Assembly: GCA_028023455.1 (NCBI GenBank)
Contig: JAQFVV010006854.1
Span: 186,001-250,000, forward strand
Direction of reading: 5' to 3'
DNA: 64,000 nt
Source of the DNA: Epiperipatus broadwayi
Taxonomy: Eukaryota; Onychophora; Udeonychophora; Euonychophora; Peripatidae
The notes below the pieces were generated by a model, which was given only the letters and a program-made list of their open reading frames with translations, did no database searches and was not told where the DNA came from. Below are positions 23,043-33,984 of this stretch, in pieces; within the stretch, counting starts at the first letter, position 1, and every line of letters begins with the position of its first letter. The position numbers were made by a program, and so were the translations under genes.

Positions 23043-23282
23043 ATGATTTGGGTGCTTTGTTTTTTAATTCTACTAGAAGCAATTGTTATTCAAAGTGTTT
23101 CATTTGATCGAGTTCGTTGTATCAAAGCTTGTGACGATTGTGGTGCAGCTCGAAAAGGAAAAGCCGATACCATTAGTAAAACTTATCAATGTAAAGGTGA
23201 TTGTAAAACTTTGCACTTGGATCGTTGGGTACAATCTTGTCTTGATAAAGTACCTGCTATTAAAAAAGCACTTTACAGTTAA
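23043..23282 (+). CDS. Secreted six-cysteine peptide, eclosion hormone-like
   Basis: 79 codons. Residues 1-20 are a signal peptide (hydrophobic WVLCFLILLEAIVI, small residues before a likely cleavage after Ser20). The mature part of about 59 residues has six cysteines at 26, 30, 33, 50, 54 and 66, spacing C-x3-C-x2-C-x16-C-x3-C-x11-C. Eclosion hormones have C-x3-C-x2-C-x12-C-x3-C-x10-C, similar length and a hydrophobic C-terminal helix after the last Cys (here VPAIKKAL). In arthropods the hormone is a neuropeptide that triggers ecdysis behaviour. The start is set by the acceptor at 23042; an in-frame Met at 22971 would add 24 residues without signal-peptide logic. Two AATAAA follow. The longer first loop and the lack of other family residues leave room for another helical cysteine-rich secreted family. 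Confidence 0.65.
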   Translation: MIWVLCFLILLEAIVIQSVSFDRVRCIKACDDCGAARKGKADTISKTYQCKGDCKTLHLDRWVQSCLDKVPAIKKALYS

Positions 23283-23373
23283 AATTCAAGTCATATGAGT
23301 GTGTGTGGGAGTTATAAAAAAATAAAAAAATGTACTTTTATCATAAAAATATTTAAAAATCGTTTGATGTTTA

Positions 23374-23391
23374 AATAAAATATAAAATAAA
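23374..23391 (+). terminator. Polyadenylation signals of the peptide gene
   Basis: Two AATAAA hexamers, 23374-23379 and 23386-23391, about 95-110 bases after the stop codon. Confidence 0.6.
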
Positions 23392-23804
23392 GTTTGAAAT
23401 GTAGTATCACATTGTACAACATTAACGCTTTTTTTTTTTAAAAAAATTCTGTTGTTAAAATTATTTAAAAACAATAATGTTTTTAAATTTAGTTGCAGAG
23501 AAAGAAAAAAAAGCGATAAGTGAAAAAATAAATAAAAAGAAAGAGTTCAAGAAAAAAAATAAAAAGAGCAAATGAAAAAATATCCTATAATGTGCAATTA
23601 TTTATTTAATGAAAAGCAAATACACTACATTTTCATTAATGCAAAGCTGCTAGAATAAAAATTGTATTAAAGCCGAGACAAAGAATTATAAATTATCACC
23701 GATAATGATCAATTGTTATATCTTGCTCACAATAAAACTATTGCCCTGTTATCCCAACTTGTCACTAGTCAAAGAAGTTATTACAAATTTTGCATTTTAG
23801 TCAA

Positions 23805-23875
23805 GCATTAATGGCCTAATGATTAGCATAGCTGCCTTCCAAGTAGCTGTCCTGGATTTACTTCTAGGTCAATGC
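23805..23875 (+). pseudogene. tRNA-Gly(TCC)-like pseudogene or SINE head
   Basis: The 71 bases start GCATT and end AATGC, which pair as an acceptor stem. TTAGCATAGCTGCCTTCCAA matches tRNA-Gly(TCC) strongly: stem GCTGC/GTAGC with loop CTTCCAA gives anticodon TCC. The T arm is ruined: CTGGA TTTACTT CTAGG lacks TTCRA and has mispairs. It is therefore a decayed gene or the head of a tRNA-derived SINE, not a working tRNA. Confidence 0.7.
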
Positions 23876-24574
23876 ATTTGACATATGAAAAAAAAATCTG
23901 CATTTTATAACGTTTTTTTTTTTTTCAAAAATAAATGTAAAATAATAATATTTATATGCTTAATTGAAATAACACGAGGAATAATTATAGGTAAGAAAAG
24001 TAATGTCAAAAAAAAATTTGCATCAGATTTTCACTTAGATAATGGCTTTAGCAATTAAAAAAAATAGTGTGTTACAATAAATCTCGGATAAACAGCATTT
24101 GTGGTTTTCTTAATGTATTTACTCTGTATTAAGCAGAGACCTATGTATATTTATTATGTATACTACAAGTTTGATAAAAGAAGCCTGATGAGTTGACATG
24201 CAAGAAGTATATAATTAGTACCCTAATATTTACTTTATTTTTTTATATGCTGCATTTAATATTGTATTTTATTTAAACAGTCATAAATTAAGGGCTTTGA
24301 ATTTTATTTATTGCAGATCATATATATATACATCATTGTATATAAAAAGTTTGTCACTTTACCAAGCTTATAAAGTGGGATTGAAACCAAGGCCAGATTC
24401 AACAAAAAAATATATATTTTCAGGTTGTATGCAGGGCTTAGAATTTTTTTCATAAAGTAGCCAATAGTAAAACTTTATCTTTATTTACAGATTAGCAATA
24501 ACTTATGCAGCTGCTGTTGTTTATTATATAATATTGTAATAGAATGGACTCATGGGGTAAACTTGGGGTGATAG
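23876..24574. other. AT-rich DNA, no gene seen
   Basis: Nothing recognisable on either strand. Confidence 0.45.
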
Positions 24575-24660
24575 AAAATCCTCATCATTATCCCCAAATA
24601 AACAAAGTATAAAATAAAATATAAAAGGAATGAGCATAAGAAATCAAAGATCAGCTATAA
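24575..24660 (-). repeat. Single arm of the 28-kb fold-back family
   Basis: CCCCAAATAAACAAAGTATA and AAAAGGAATGAGCATAAGAAA match the reverse complement of 28330-28405. This marks a dispersed repeat related to the fold-back at 28165-28405. Confidence 0.6.
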
Positions 24661-25708
24661 ATAATTATAAGTTCCTCAGCACTATACAAAACTAATAACC
24701 ATGCATCATCATGAATGGTTAACAATAAAAAATAACTCAACAATCCATATTGTAACTGGATTTGAAATGGGTCTACTATAGATCAGGCTAATTATTTAGC
24801 TCTTGCCAGTTTGGAGCAGATTATTTAAACATTAATTTGGATGCACAAACTTAAATGCTAATTCTTAAGAATAGGACAACTAAAAATTGGGTTGGGATAC
24901 CAAAACATGTTGATCATCATCATACTCTGACCACTTAGTACCATTAATGTACTGGCCAACTATAAACTTAATTTCTAAATAAATAATAAAAATGAAATGT
25001 AGTGCATGGATATTAAGGAATATCCCATTTGCACCAAACAAGATCCATAAACACTAAATATAAGCCCCTTTTAAATAACAAACCATTATGCATGAATCCA
25101 GCTCAGTGAACAAAAGCTCTATAACTGTTACTATGATCAAGAGATATAATATAAACATATAATATCCTAAAATATTTTAGGATTAAAGAAATTCACTGGA
25201 ATAACTTTAACAATAAAATATCAATTTATTAATAACAATTAAAATGAAATTAAAGCATGCTGAATATGGCTATACATACAAATCAAGTTTTTTGATTTTC
25301 ATTAATACAATTAGTTATCACACTGTGCTTTACAAATATGTCTTAATGGGCTTACATAAAACCCATATATATCAGCACACAGATATGTAGTATAATAATT
25401 TATGAACATACTTGAATTATCATAAATCTATAAATGAAATTCATTTTTATAATACATAATTAATGACTGATTTAACATATATGTGTGTGCACATGGGAAC
25501 ATGTGCACACACTGGCATTTATGTATGTAAAAAGTAAACCTAATAAACCATATATTTTCTCAATACACAAACGATTCAATGTCAAAAAATATAAAATATA
25601 CATATATAAGCACTCAGGTGTGATGTATAATAATTTAAAAATTAACATGTTCAAATTGTTATAGACAAAAAAATTCAATTCATTTTTAATAATTCATAAA
25701 TGCACACA
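24661..25708. other. AT-rich DNA, no gene seen
   Basis: A run of CATGGGAACATGTGCACACACTG-like short palindromes lies near 25490-25515. No coding or RNA feature is supported. Confidence 0.4.
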
Positions 25709-25744
25709 TAATATATATATATATATATATATATAAATGCACAC

Positions 25745-25782
<38 letters not shown>
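25709..25782. repeat. Duplicated (TA)n microsatellite
   Basis: Two TA runs, each preceded by AAATGCACACATAA (25697 and 25735), so the flank was duplicated along with the microsatellite. Confidence 0.9.
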
Positions 25783-25785
<3 letters not shown>

Positions 25786-26219
25786 GATATAAATTAAAGT
25801 TATTAATTAGCCTCTCATTTTTTTATGGTAATTAAGTTTTCTTTAAAAATATTTATTCCTTTGACAATCCTTCATCAAAGTTTTGCTTTTTTTGAGGTTA
25901 CTCTTGATTAATTATAAATAATTTTAAATTTACTCCAGCAAGTATTTTTTGTTTCCTAATCTAGGAAGATTTTTGGAGTTTTCCTTGGTTAATAAAATAT
26001 ACTGGAAATGCATCTTTTTGTTGAATAAAGTTATTTATTTTTAAAAAAGTTGTATTTTAAAAATTTTAACTATCATTTTTACTAAAAAATTATTTAAAAT
26101 AACATATAGCTGAACTTTATATATATATATATATTGTACCGGTATAAATCCACTATATATCTATATATATCAATATATATATATATGATGCAGTACCTTT
26201 TATCTATTCTCTGCATAGA

Positions 26220-26540
26220 AAAAACAGTATACATATAAACTAATTCTTCAGCAACCTGATGGACTCTCTGAATAAGATGGTCCTTTTTAAAATAAACTGT
26301 TTTGTTGTCATCTTTGTAGAAGATATAATCTGGTAACTGTTGGCCTCCAGCGAACTCCCTACAGTCTCTATGCTGTCTAATACACATATATGTTCAGGCT
26401 ATAAACCACATGAAAGCTAGGATTTATTTCCATATAAATCCACACTCTACTATTGTCACCTAACAACAGCAACTGGATTTGTACTGTCTTGCCTTCAGTT
26501 ATATCTTCATTGTAGCTCTGTATAACTCTAAAACTTTAAA
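26220..26540 (-). pseudogene. Unidentified coding remnant, two frames
   Basis: On the minus strand 26400-26530 reads SYNEDITEGKTVQIQLLLLG then VWIYMEINPSFHVVY. After a frame change, 26225-26370 reads RQHRDCREFAGGQQLPDYIF then NKTVYFKKDHLIQRVHQVAE. The composition is coding-like and unlike the TA-rich frames around it, and there are no flanking splice sites of good quality. I do not recognise the family. It may be a transposon or processed pseudogene fragment with one frameshift, or an exon pair. Below 26200 the frame dissolves into TA repeats. Confidence 0.45.
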
Positions 26541-27037
26541 ATTTCTCTAATTTTTTTCCCAATCTTTTTATAGTCAGGATAGGAGAAAATACAGTACATA
26601 AAAGTAAGTTTTCTTTATCTTGATTGAAAAAGTTAGTGACTTTTTTAAATTCATTTTAATTTCAAAAATAACTTTGTAGAATTAAAATATGTTATAAAAG
26701 TTTTAATTAAAAAATTAATCCAATCAAAATCAACAGTGGAATTTTATAATTACCAGTATATCTATTGTAAGATAAAACATGTTTGTTTTAATTTAAATCA
26801 GAATTAATAAAACTAGTTGTTTTCAAAAGTTTAATTTATAATAAATTTTATTAAATTCGAAAATTATTTAATCCTTAACTGTTATTCCAGTGTAATATAG
26901 AAAATAATTACAAATTTTTTTGTCTGTGTTTATTTCTACTGTTTCTTTCAACTTTATATGTATATATATGTGTGTGTGTATGTTAAACAAAACAAGTTAT
27001 AAATTTCATAACTTGCTATAGCTTGCATTTTATGTTT
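26541..27037. other. AT-rich DNA, no gene seen
   Basis: Nothing recognisable apart from a short TATATATATGTGTGTGTG run near 26957. Confidence 0.45.
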
Positions 27038-27226
27038 CTAGATGGAGCTTTACCAATATCCCATGATCAAGCTTAGTTTACTTCAGTAAAGGGCTTTACT
27101 GATGTGAGCCAACTAGCTCAAAACCATGGTTTAAAGGTTGGAGACAATTTGAAAGAGATATTGAATTCTATCTCAGTGTTTAGGTAAACTATGCTTGATC
27201 ATGGCTATTGGTAAAGCTCCATCTAG
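27038..27226. mobile_element. MITE with 45-bp inverted ends, TA target (mariner/Stowaway-like)
   Basis: The left end TAGATGGAGCTTTACCAAT and right end ATTGGTAAAGCTCCATCTA pair for about 45 bp, including CATGATCAAGC[T/A]TAGTTTAC. TA on both sides fits a Tc1/mariner-type duplication. The interior of about 95 bp is non-coding. TA repeats follow immediately (27229-27262). Confidence 0.85.
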
Positions 27227-27262
27227 TAATATATATATATATATAATATATATATATATAAT

Positions 27263-28164
27263 ATGCACAAACAGAACTATATTGTTGTAAGCCATAAGAC
27301 AAATAATTATTTCATATCTCTCCTTATTGGGAAAAGGAAAAGAGAAATGAAATACTTATCTAACAATATTTTGCATAATGTACATGTATAATGAAAACAA
27401 AGTTCATACCTCAAACTATGTACTTATTAATTTTTTTAGAGATTTGACAAACATCTGACAATTAACAGAATGAATAATGACATGAAATTCTGAAATAGAT
27501 AAAAAATTTAGTTACTGTATTGTAAGTACACAATGCACCATGAACACCAAAAGAGTTACCTCAATTTAGACACTATAAGCTACCACAAAAAATAAAAATA
27601 CAAAAATCTTTGCAAAGACCTGCTCCTTTGAACCTTAGGATCTGAAAAATACAAAACCATGTCTTGCTCCTTTTATTGGAGACTTAGAGGCTGGAAAATA
27701 TAGAAATATGTTGTTCCTTTTCTTGGTGATATAGAGGCTGAGGTCATGGCATGATTATGATAATTGCATCATTATAAACAATAGAAAATCAGACAGTAGG
27801 TTAAAGCAATCCCTAAGATAGAACATACCTCAGAGTTACATGAAAATATTGTATTCTCAAGGCAATGACAAAATCTTCCACCCTTCATTAAAACCATATG
27901 TACAGCTAAACAAACTCCAACAGTCAAAACCTCATTCCAATCTCCAAAATCATAAATTTTCTATCCAACTTTAAACATAAACTTCTTAATTATACATTAA
28001 CCATTTTATAATTTATAATCATCAATACTATTGTCACATACTTCAGAGTAATTTTTAAAATTAACTTCATAAAATGCATACTTTTTTCTTTTTCAAATGT
28101 TATATTTGAGATTAAGTTGAGTGGCAATTTTAAACCTATGGAGAATTATGAGCAGATGAGAAAC
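27263..28164. other. AT-rich DNA, no gene seen
   Basis: A diverged local repeat (AAAATACAAAACCATGTCTTG, then AAATATAGAAATATGTTG, near 27645 and 27695) is the only structure seen. Confidence 0.4.
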
Positions 28165-28405
28165 AATCACCATCCTTAAATAAACAAAATATAAAGTTAA
28201 ATATCAAAGAAATGAGTATGAGAATGTTCAATATGAGAAACCTGAGACTGAGCAATCAACACAGAACTAACTATAAGTATGAATGAATATTGCTTTTATG
28301 TAATGCTAATGAACTTATAGTTACTTACAATTAGTTCTGTGTTCATTTCTCATACTCATTCCTTTTATTTTTAATTTTATATTTTGTTTATTTGGGAATG
28401 GTGAT
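28165..28405. repeat. Fold-back repeat, about 240 bp
   Basis: AATCACCATCCTTAAATAAAC and onward (28165-28285) is inverted at 28310-28405 (GTTTATTTGGGAATGGTGAT). The inner ends pair through CACAGAACTAA and TTAGTTCTGTG. The arms are imperfect, about 80%. A related single arm lies at 24575-24660. Confidence 0.75.
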
Positions 28406-31400
28406 AGTCCTTCCATTACTACAGCCCTAATGCCCATACCATTATAATATATAATATTTCAGAATACAAAGAACATACTTAGAGCTTTTATTCATATTTT
28501 TTGTAATATATTTATAACTTGACTATTAAAATTATTAAACTACTTTCCCATATAACTACTAAGTACTTAAAATGCTGGAGAAGAGAGTGCTGTTAGTATA
28601 ATGTTTAATTACTGGTTGCAGCAAATCTTGATATTTCAGTTGGATGCTGTTAGATTCTACCAAACCTGGAAAGATGATTTAGACTGGGTTTAACTCAATA
28701 GTCTTGGACACCTGCTCTTCTATTCTGGATTTCTTTGATGTAACAAGTGACATGATAACCACTTTATTCTCTTTCAGCACTTCAAAATAAACTACCATTA
28801 AAGAAAAGTTATATTATTACATTTGAAGGCTTCTTTTTATTTTTTTCCATTCCAGTCTGTAACCATCTCATAGCACAATTATTTGTGGCATAGGGCAGGA
28901 GATTATTATTCTCTCTGATGTATGTTTTAAATGAAACATCAGTTAAAATATACACACACATATGAGAAAATATTATTTAATGAAAATCATACATTTATTT
29001 ATGTTCAAAACTATTTACACTGCTATCACTGATTGATGAGCCAATATCCTCTATTCCAGTTTAGTCTAACAAATAGATTTACTTTTTATATAAGTTACTT
29101 TACTCCTATTAAGTTTACAGCCATATTATCTAGTTATAAAATTATTTTAAATGAGCTTAACATTCATTTAAAGACTCTCAAAATAATTTCTTTCTTTAAT
29201 TAATTGGTTTTCAGGTTTAAATACTATGGTTACTTACTGTGATTTTATCTGAATAGATCTATTCATTTGCAAATACACTGTTTTGCAAATGAATTTTATC
29301 CCTGATGTTTTATAATTTTTCTCATTGTTGGTATAATTTATTGCTCCTAACTTGATTATTTCAAATCATCATCTTAACAGATTACTCATATTGCATAACA
29401 CAATTAAAAGATATCAGATTTCAAATAAAATTAGTACAAAGTATATATCCTCATGCCACCAAATAACATTCCTCAAATATAAAATAACTCAAACTTAATT
29501 GTGGGTATATATAGTAGGGTTACATTAACTGCATAAAACAAAGTATAAATCATTTAATCAATAATGCAATATTTATAAATTCATCAACTCAAAATTTTAA
29601 ACAAGGTTTAAGGTATGAAGGTTACATTAAGTGCCCACAAAAGCAACTAGAAATAAATTCATGGTAAACTCTTAATTTAAATGATGAATATAGTTGACAG
29701 CAAGTACATTCTCTGATAAATAAATAATAAATAGTTACATTAGAATCAATATTATTTCCCAAGGTAAAAACATGCAACTCTGCATAATTTTAATTCTTTA
29801 AATCATTCTGTGGCCATTCAATTATGGTTCACCCAAATTGTATACAATACTGGTAATAAATCATGAATAATTATTATTATAAATTTTTTTTGATTATCTA
29901 ACATTTTTTGTCTTTTTAACTCTACTTTATTTAAGTAAAATAAGATAGTTTAAAATTCATAATAATTTTATTTCCAAAAGCACAACCTTAATGCACTGAA
30001 ATTGGCATTTTAAATTCTTATTCGTGCATACATTTTTATACACTAATGTTAAATAAATCCTATTTTAACAATTTATATATATATAATCATCTTCATACTT
30101 ATCAATAAAATAATATTATCTCCAGAAGGTTCATAAGAAACATATAGAAGAAATTCATTTCAAAATCTTTCTTTCCCCACTATATTTTATTATTTATTTT
30201 CTTCCACTGCAATTAAATTATTACTATAAATCATATACATAATTATGTTTCCCTCTTCCCATCTTAATATATCTTCTTAAGGATTTTGGAATGTTTTTTG
30301 TCAAGAGTAAAAGAAAATATGACACAAAAATAGTGTTACATGAAATAAAAAAAAACATCTTTAAAAATCAAGTAAGTGGGTGATAAAAAAACTTATGTCT
30401 TTAATCTATTGCTAAATCTTTTAATGGTAGATTTTTTTTTCTTCTAAAGTTTATAGTCAAAAGTCTGAATAAAATACACCCACACAATATATATAATTTA
30501 CGGATATCTAGTTTGAATTTCTAGGTGATCTTAGTTTCATTTAAATGGCCACTAAATTCTGCAATATTTAATATATTACTGACAGTTTTATATTTCTAGC
30601 ACAAATATTATATTTGATAAATATCACAATCTTGTAAATTTTTCTAAGTTGATTAATTCTTATAGTTACTTTGGGGACGATTAATAGTTAGGCAAGTAGA
30701 GATAATCATACTGAGAATACTGCTTTGGTTGAGGCAGAGATCCTAAATGGATTTTTTATTCACACGTTCACAGCTTTTCTATTTAATAGATATATTTCAG
30801 TTAGCATTGAAGTTTTTCTAGAGTTTCACAGTGGTTATTTTCTGAGCTGCTTTTGTTACACAGAGAAATTCAGGAAATTTAATACAATCAGACTATGTCC
30901 TAGAGTTGGAAGCAGAATGAATGCTAAACATAAATCTTCCTTGACCTTTACATAACTTCATAATAATTATTCTATTTATCACAATGTGTGGAATTAATTA
31001 ACAAGTTTGTATTGTTTACCAGATCCACAAACCATCTGGTCTTTATATATCATTAACTAATTACATTATTTTCAAAATATATTTAATTACTCAGTTAAAA
31101 CTTTGATCGTTGAATGTAACTAATTACATTGCTTTTGGCAAGCATATTTACTAAATTGAATTTAATTAAAACTTTGCTTTGAAATGTTTGATAACAAACC
31201 TTAATTAAATCTGTTTAACAAAAAAAAATTAATTACTAAAAAAACAACCTATATAGAATTTATTTAATATTTAGATTTGAATTTAGATTTTTACATTATT
31301 TAAACCAATATTGAAATGCAACTTTCAGCCACTTACAAATATGCATAAAAAAATAATTTAAAATATTTGGGTATGTAGGTGTGTGCACAGATAATAAATT

Positions 31401-31707
31401 GTTATCATTCAATTGAATTAAATCTGCACTTATGATGAAAATATTATGTTATTAACCTTTTGCTTGCTGAATAATGTACTGTTCTCTACTCTTACCTTAT
31501 CTTAATTTTAATAACTGACTTAATTACTGCAAATAAAGTAACTATATATTGAATTAAATACTTTCATGGATAGTTATGATATTAAAGAATAGAAATAAGG
31601 AAGTTACATCCATATGAACAAATAACATTTGTCTTTTGTTGTTGCTAGAAAACTATCAATTATTACTAATTGATCATTCTCCTGAGGCTAAACAAGTTTT
31701 CTTCATT
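28406..31707. other. 3.3 kb AT-rich DNA, no gene seen
   Basis: Scanned on both strands. No frame with coding character, no recognised repeat, no tRNA-like boxes. The longest frame (30725-30955) has no family signature. Confidence 0.4.
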
Positions 31708-31918
31708 ACCCTATAATAGTTCTTTTATTGTTTTTTTAATATATGTGCAAATAAATAATGAATTAAACATCACTTATTTATGCAATAATATTAAATAGTG
31801 TTAATTTATTTTACCCTATAATAGTTCTTTTATTGTTTTTTTTAATATATGTGCAAATAAATAATGAATTAAACATCACATATTTATGCAATAATATTAA
31901 ATAGTGTTAATTTATTTA
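31708..31918. repeat. Recent 105-bp tandem duplication
   Basis: ACCCTATAATAGTTCTTTTA to about TTAATTTATTTTA occurs twice in tandem (31708-31812, 31813-31918). The copies differ by one T in the T-run, one T/A change (CACTTATTT versus CACATATTT) and the last base or two. Confidence 0.97.
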
Positions 31919-32079
31919 ATACCATTCTTTTAAGGCTATCTTTAACTTTTAAAAATCAACCAAGTTTTGTTGAAAATACTATTTCATAACTTCCAAATGT
32001 TATAATGCTGTTTAATTAGAAAATGTGTTCTTGTTTCCAGGTTGTTAATGATGTAACACAAGTATATATTAAAAAAAGG

Positions 32080-32930
32080 TTGATCAATTTTGGCTTAAGA
32101 TAACATTAGTCAATATTAAATATATAGTAATGGTCAATTGTGTGATTTGTGTTTTATTTGTTGTGATTATAGCTCCAATAACATTCAGATATGAAATGAA
32201 CTTAAAACAAAAACAGTAAATTTGATTATTTGAAGAAAAAAAAATGTGTAAATTAAGATCACTATGCAAGTCATAAAAATTGTATTGGGTGGTGAAGGTA
32301 TCTTCAAGTTTAATTGAACTTTTCTGATCTCTAGTCTCTTTTCTCCACATCACCCCTACATGCTGCCTTATTTTATTCATACATCTCACATGTAGTCTTT
32401 CTAGATCTTTTGTTTAAAATTTCAACTGTCCATCTATTATCATCTATTCTAGAAATATGTCCAACTCATCCCCACTTTTGCCTTTTCTTTCAATGATGTC
32501 AGTAACATCTCTTTGTTATCTTACCATGTATTTCATTTTTAATCTCTTCTTGCTACTCCTAACATGCATATTTCCATACTTTTTTGAATGGTCTGAAATC
32601 TCTAGTGTCCAAGTCTCAGATCTATAAGTAAGGATTGGTAAAATATATTTATTAAAAAAATCTTCCTTTTTAAACACATAGGCATATTTTCATTTTAATA
32701 TTAAATTATTTGTATCAAAAGCACTTCAACCAAGTTTAATTCTATGATTAATTTCATCCATTATGTTTCCATCTGTAATAATAACCTGATCAAGGTATTT
32801 GTAGTTATTAACTTCTAATTCATTATTAACAATCTTTGGAGAAAATCCATTGAACATTACTTTAATCTTTTGGAACTGATACATATGACAATCCATCCTG
32901 CTTGACAGTGTTAATACTCCAACAAAACAT
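32080..32930 (-). pseudogene. 3' part of a LINE reverse transcriptase ORF (LINE-2)
   Basis: Minus-strand fragments: KVMFNGFSPKIVNNELEVNN (about 32800-32860), KYLDQVIITDGNIMDEINHR then IKLG (about 32720-32790), FNKYILPILTYRSETWTLE (about 32600-32660), then GKSGDELDIFLE and, at 32330-32400, RCMNKIRQHVGVMWRKETRD. This is the region after the catalytic box of a LINE common in invertebrates, where the usual pattern is EINRRI, SAF, LPVLTYGSETWTL. Several frames are used. The catalytic box and endonuclease are missing, consistent with 5' truncation. Confidence 0.75.
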
Positions 32931-32979
32931 ATTGATATAACATTAATATATTAACAAATAAATAATACGCAGACCACTC

Positions 32980-33470
32980 TTTAAAATTACGTTATTTTAA
33001 TATTTTTGAAATTATTTTTTTTTTTGTTTTGTAATAAATGTTTTTTTATTTTAGTTTTTTTTTAAATAATCAAAATATTTTTGTTTTATAACAAATGTAA
33101 AATTATGTTATTTATTATTTCTGAAACTAATTACTTTTTTTTTGGTTTCATAATAAATGTTATTTTATTTTAGCTTTTTTAAAAATCACCAAAATTTTAC
33201 TATTTTGTAAGAAATGTTCCTTTACATTATGTTTTTTTGTTTTGTTTTTGAAAATGTAATATATTTACAAAATGTTCATTTCTTAACTTTTTTTGCACTG
33301 ACGTTGATTTGATTACTTCAAACATAGTTTTATTTTTGTTTGATAAACAATGCCTCAATAACCAATTTTTTTTGTTTGGTAATAGATGTTCTTTTATTTT
33401 ACTTTTTTTTTGTTGTGGAATCATAATTTAATATATTTGGAAAAATGTTACTTTGTTAACTTTTTTAGGA
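32980..33470. repeat. Degenerate minisatellite, T-rich
   Basis: Four to five units of 70-125 bp built on TTTTGTAATAAATGTTNTTTTATTTTAG followed by a T-run. The clearest are near 33030, 33150, 33210 and 33385. Confidence 0.65.
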
Positions 33471-33980
33471 ATTATTTTATTACTTCAAACAGAGTTTGAT
33501 TTTTGGGTAGCTGTCGAACGAGGTATTGTTACAAACAGAACATCTTCAATAGCAATAACTCATTCTGCATTCCATCTCATAGGGCTTACATTTCCTTACA
33601 ACCATCTTTCCACCACATACACTTGTCTTATCTTTTTGTAGAATTCATTTCTTTTGCAGGAAGGCCATAGTGGATGCTTCTGTATTAGGCAATAGAGACA
33701 GCTTGAACGAATACTTTTTTACACAAGTAGCCATTTTTTGACCAACACAAGATCTCACAAGGTACAAGACTTTAGATTCAGGTATGCCAAATTGTCACAT
33801 TTCTTAATTTTAACACATTTACAGTGACATTGGGTACAGTAAGACAATTTGGAGGACCTTATAGTAATTCATTTAGGTTTGAAAATAATTACTTCTGACT
33901 GCATATTGGTTCACTTTTCATCATTACAATTATTTACATCCTATCATGATAAGTTAGTGATATGTTAAGTGTCAGCATTC
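33471..33980. other. Unassigned DNA left of the LTR element
   Basis: The minus strand at 33600-33700 has a cysteine-rich, stop-interrupted stretch that vaguely resembles a zinc-binding tail. I cannot support a family. Confidence 0.3.
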
Positions 33981-33984
33981 ATAC

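Noticed and set aside
23043-23282. Reading the six-cysteine peptide as a venom toxin
   Set aside because: Spacing fits eclosion hormone better than the cysteine frameworks I can recall, and nothing here points to venom.
33600-33720. Minus-strand cysteine-rich stretch as a piggyBac zinc tail
   Set aside because: The spacing does not match and stops interrupt it.
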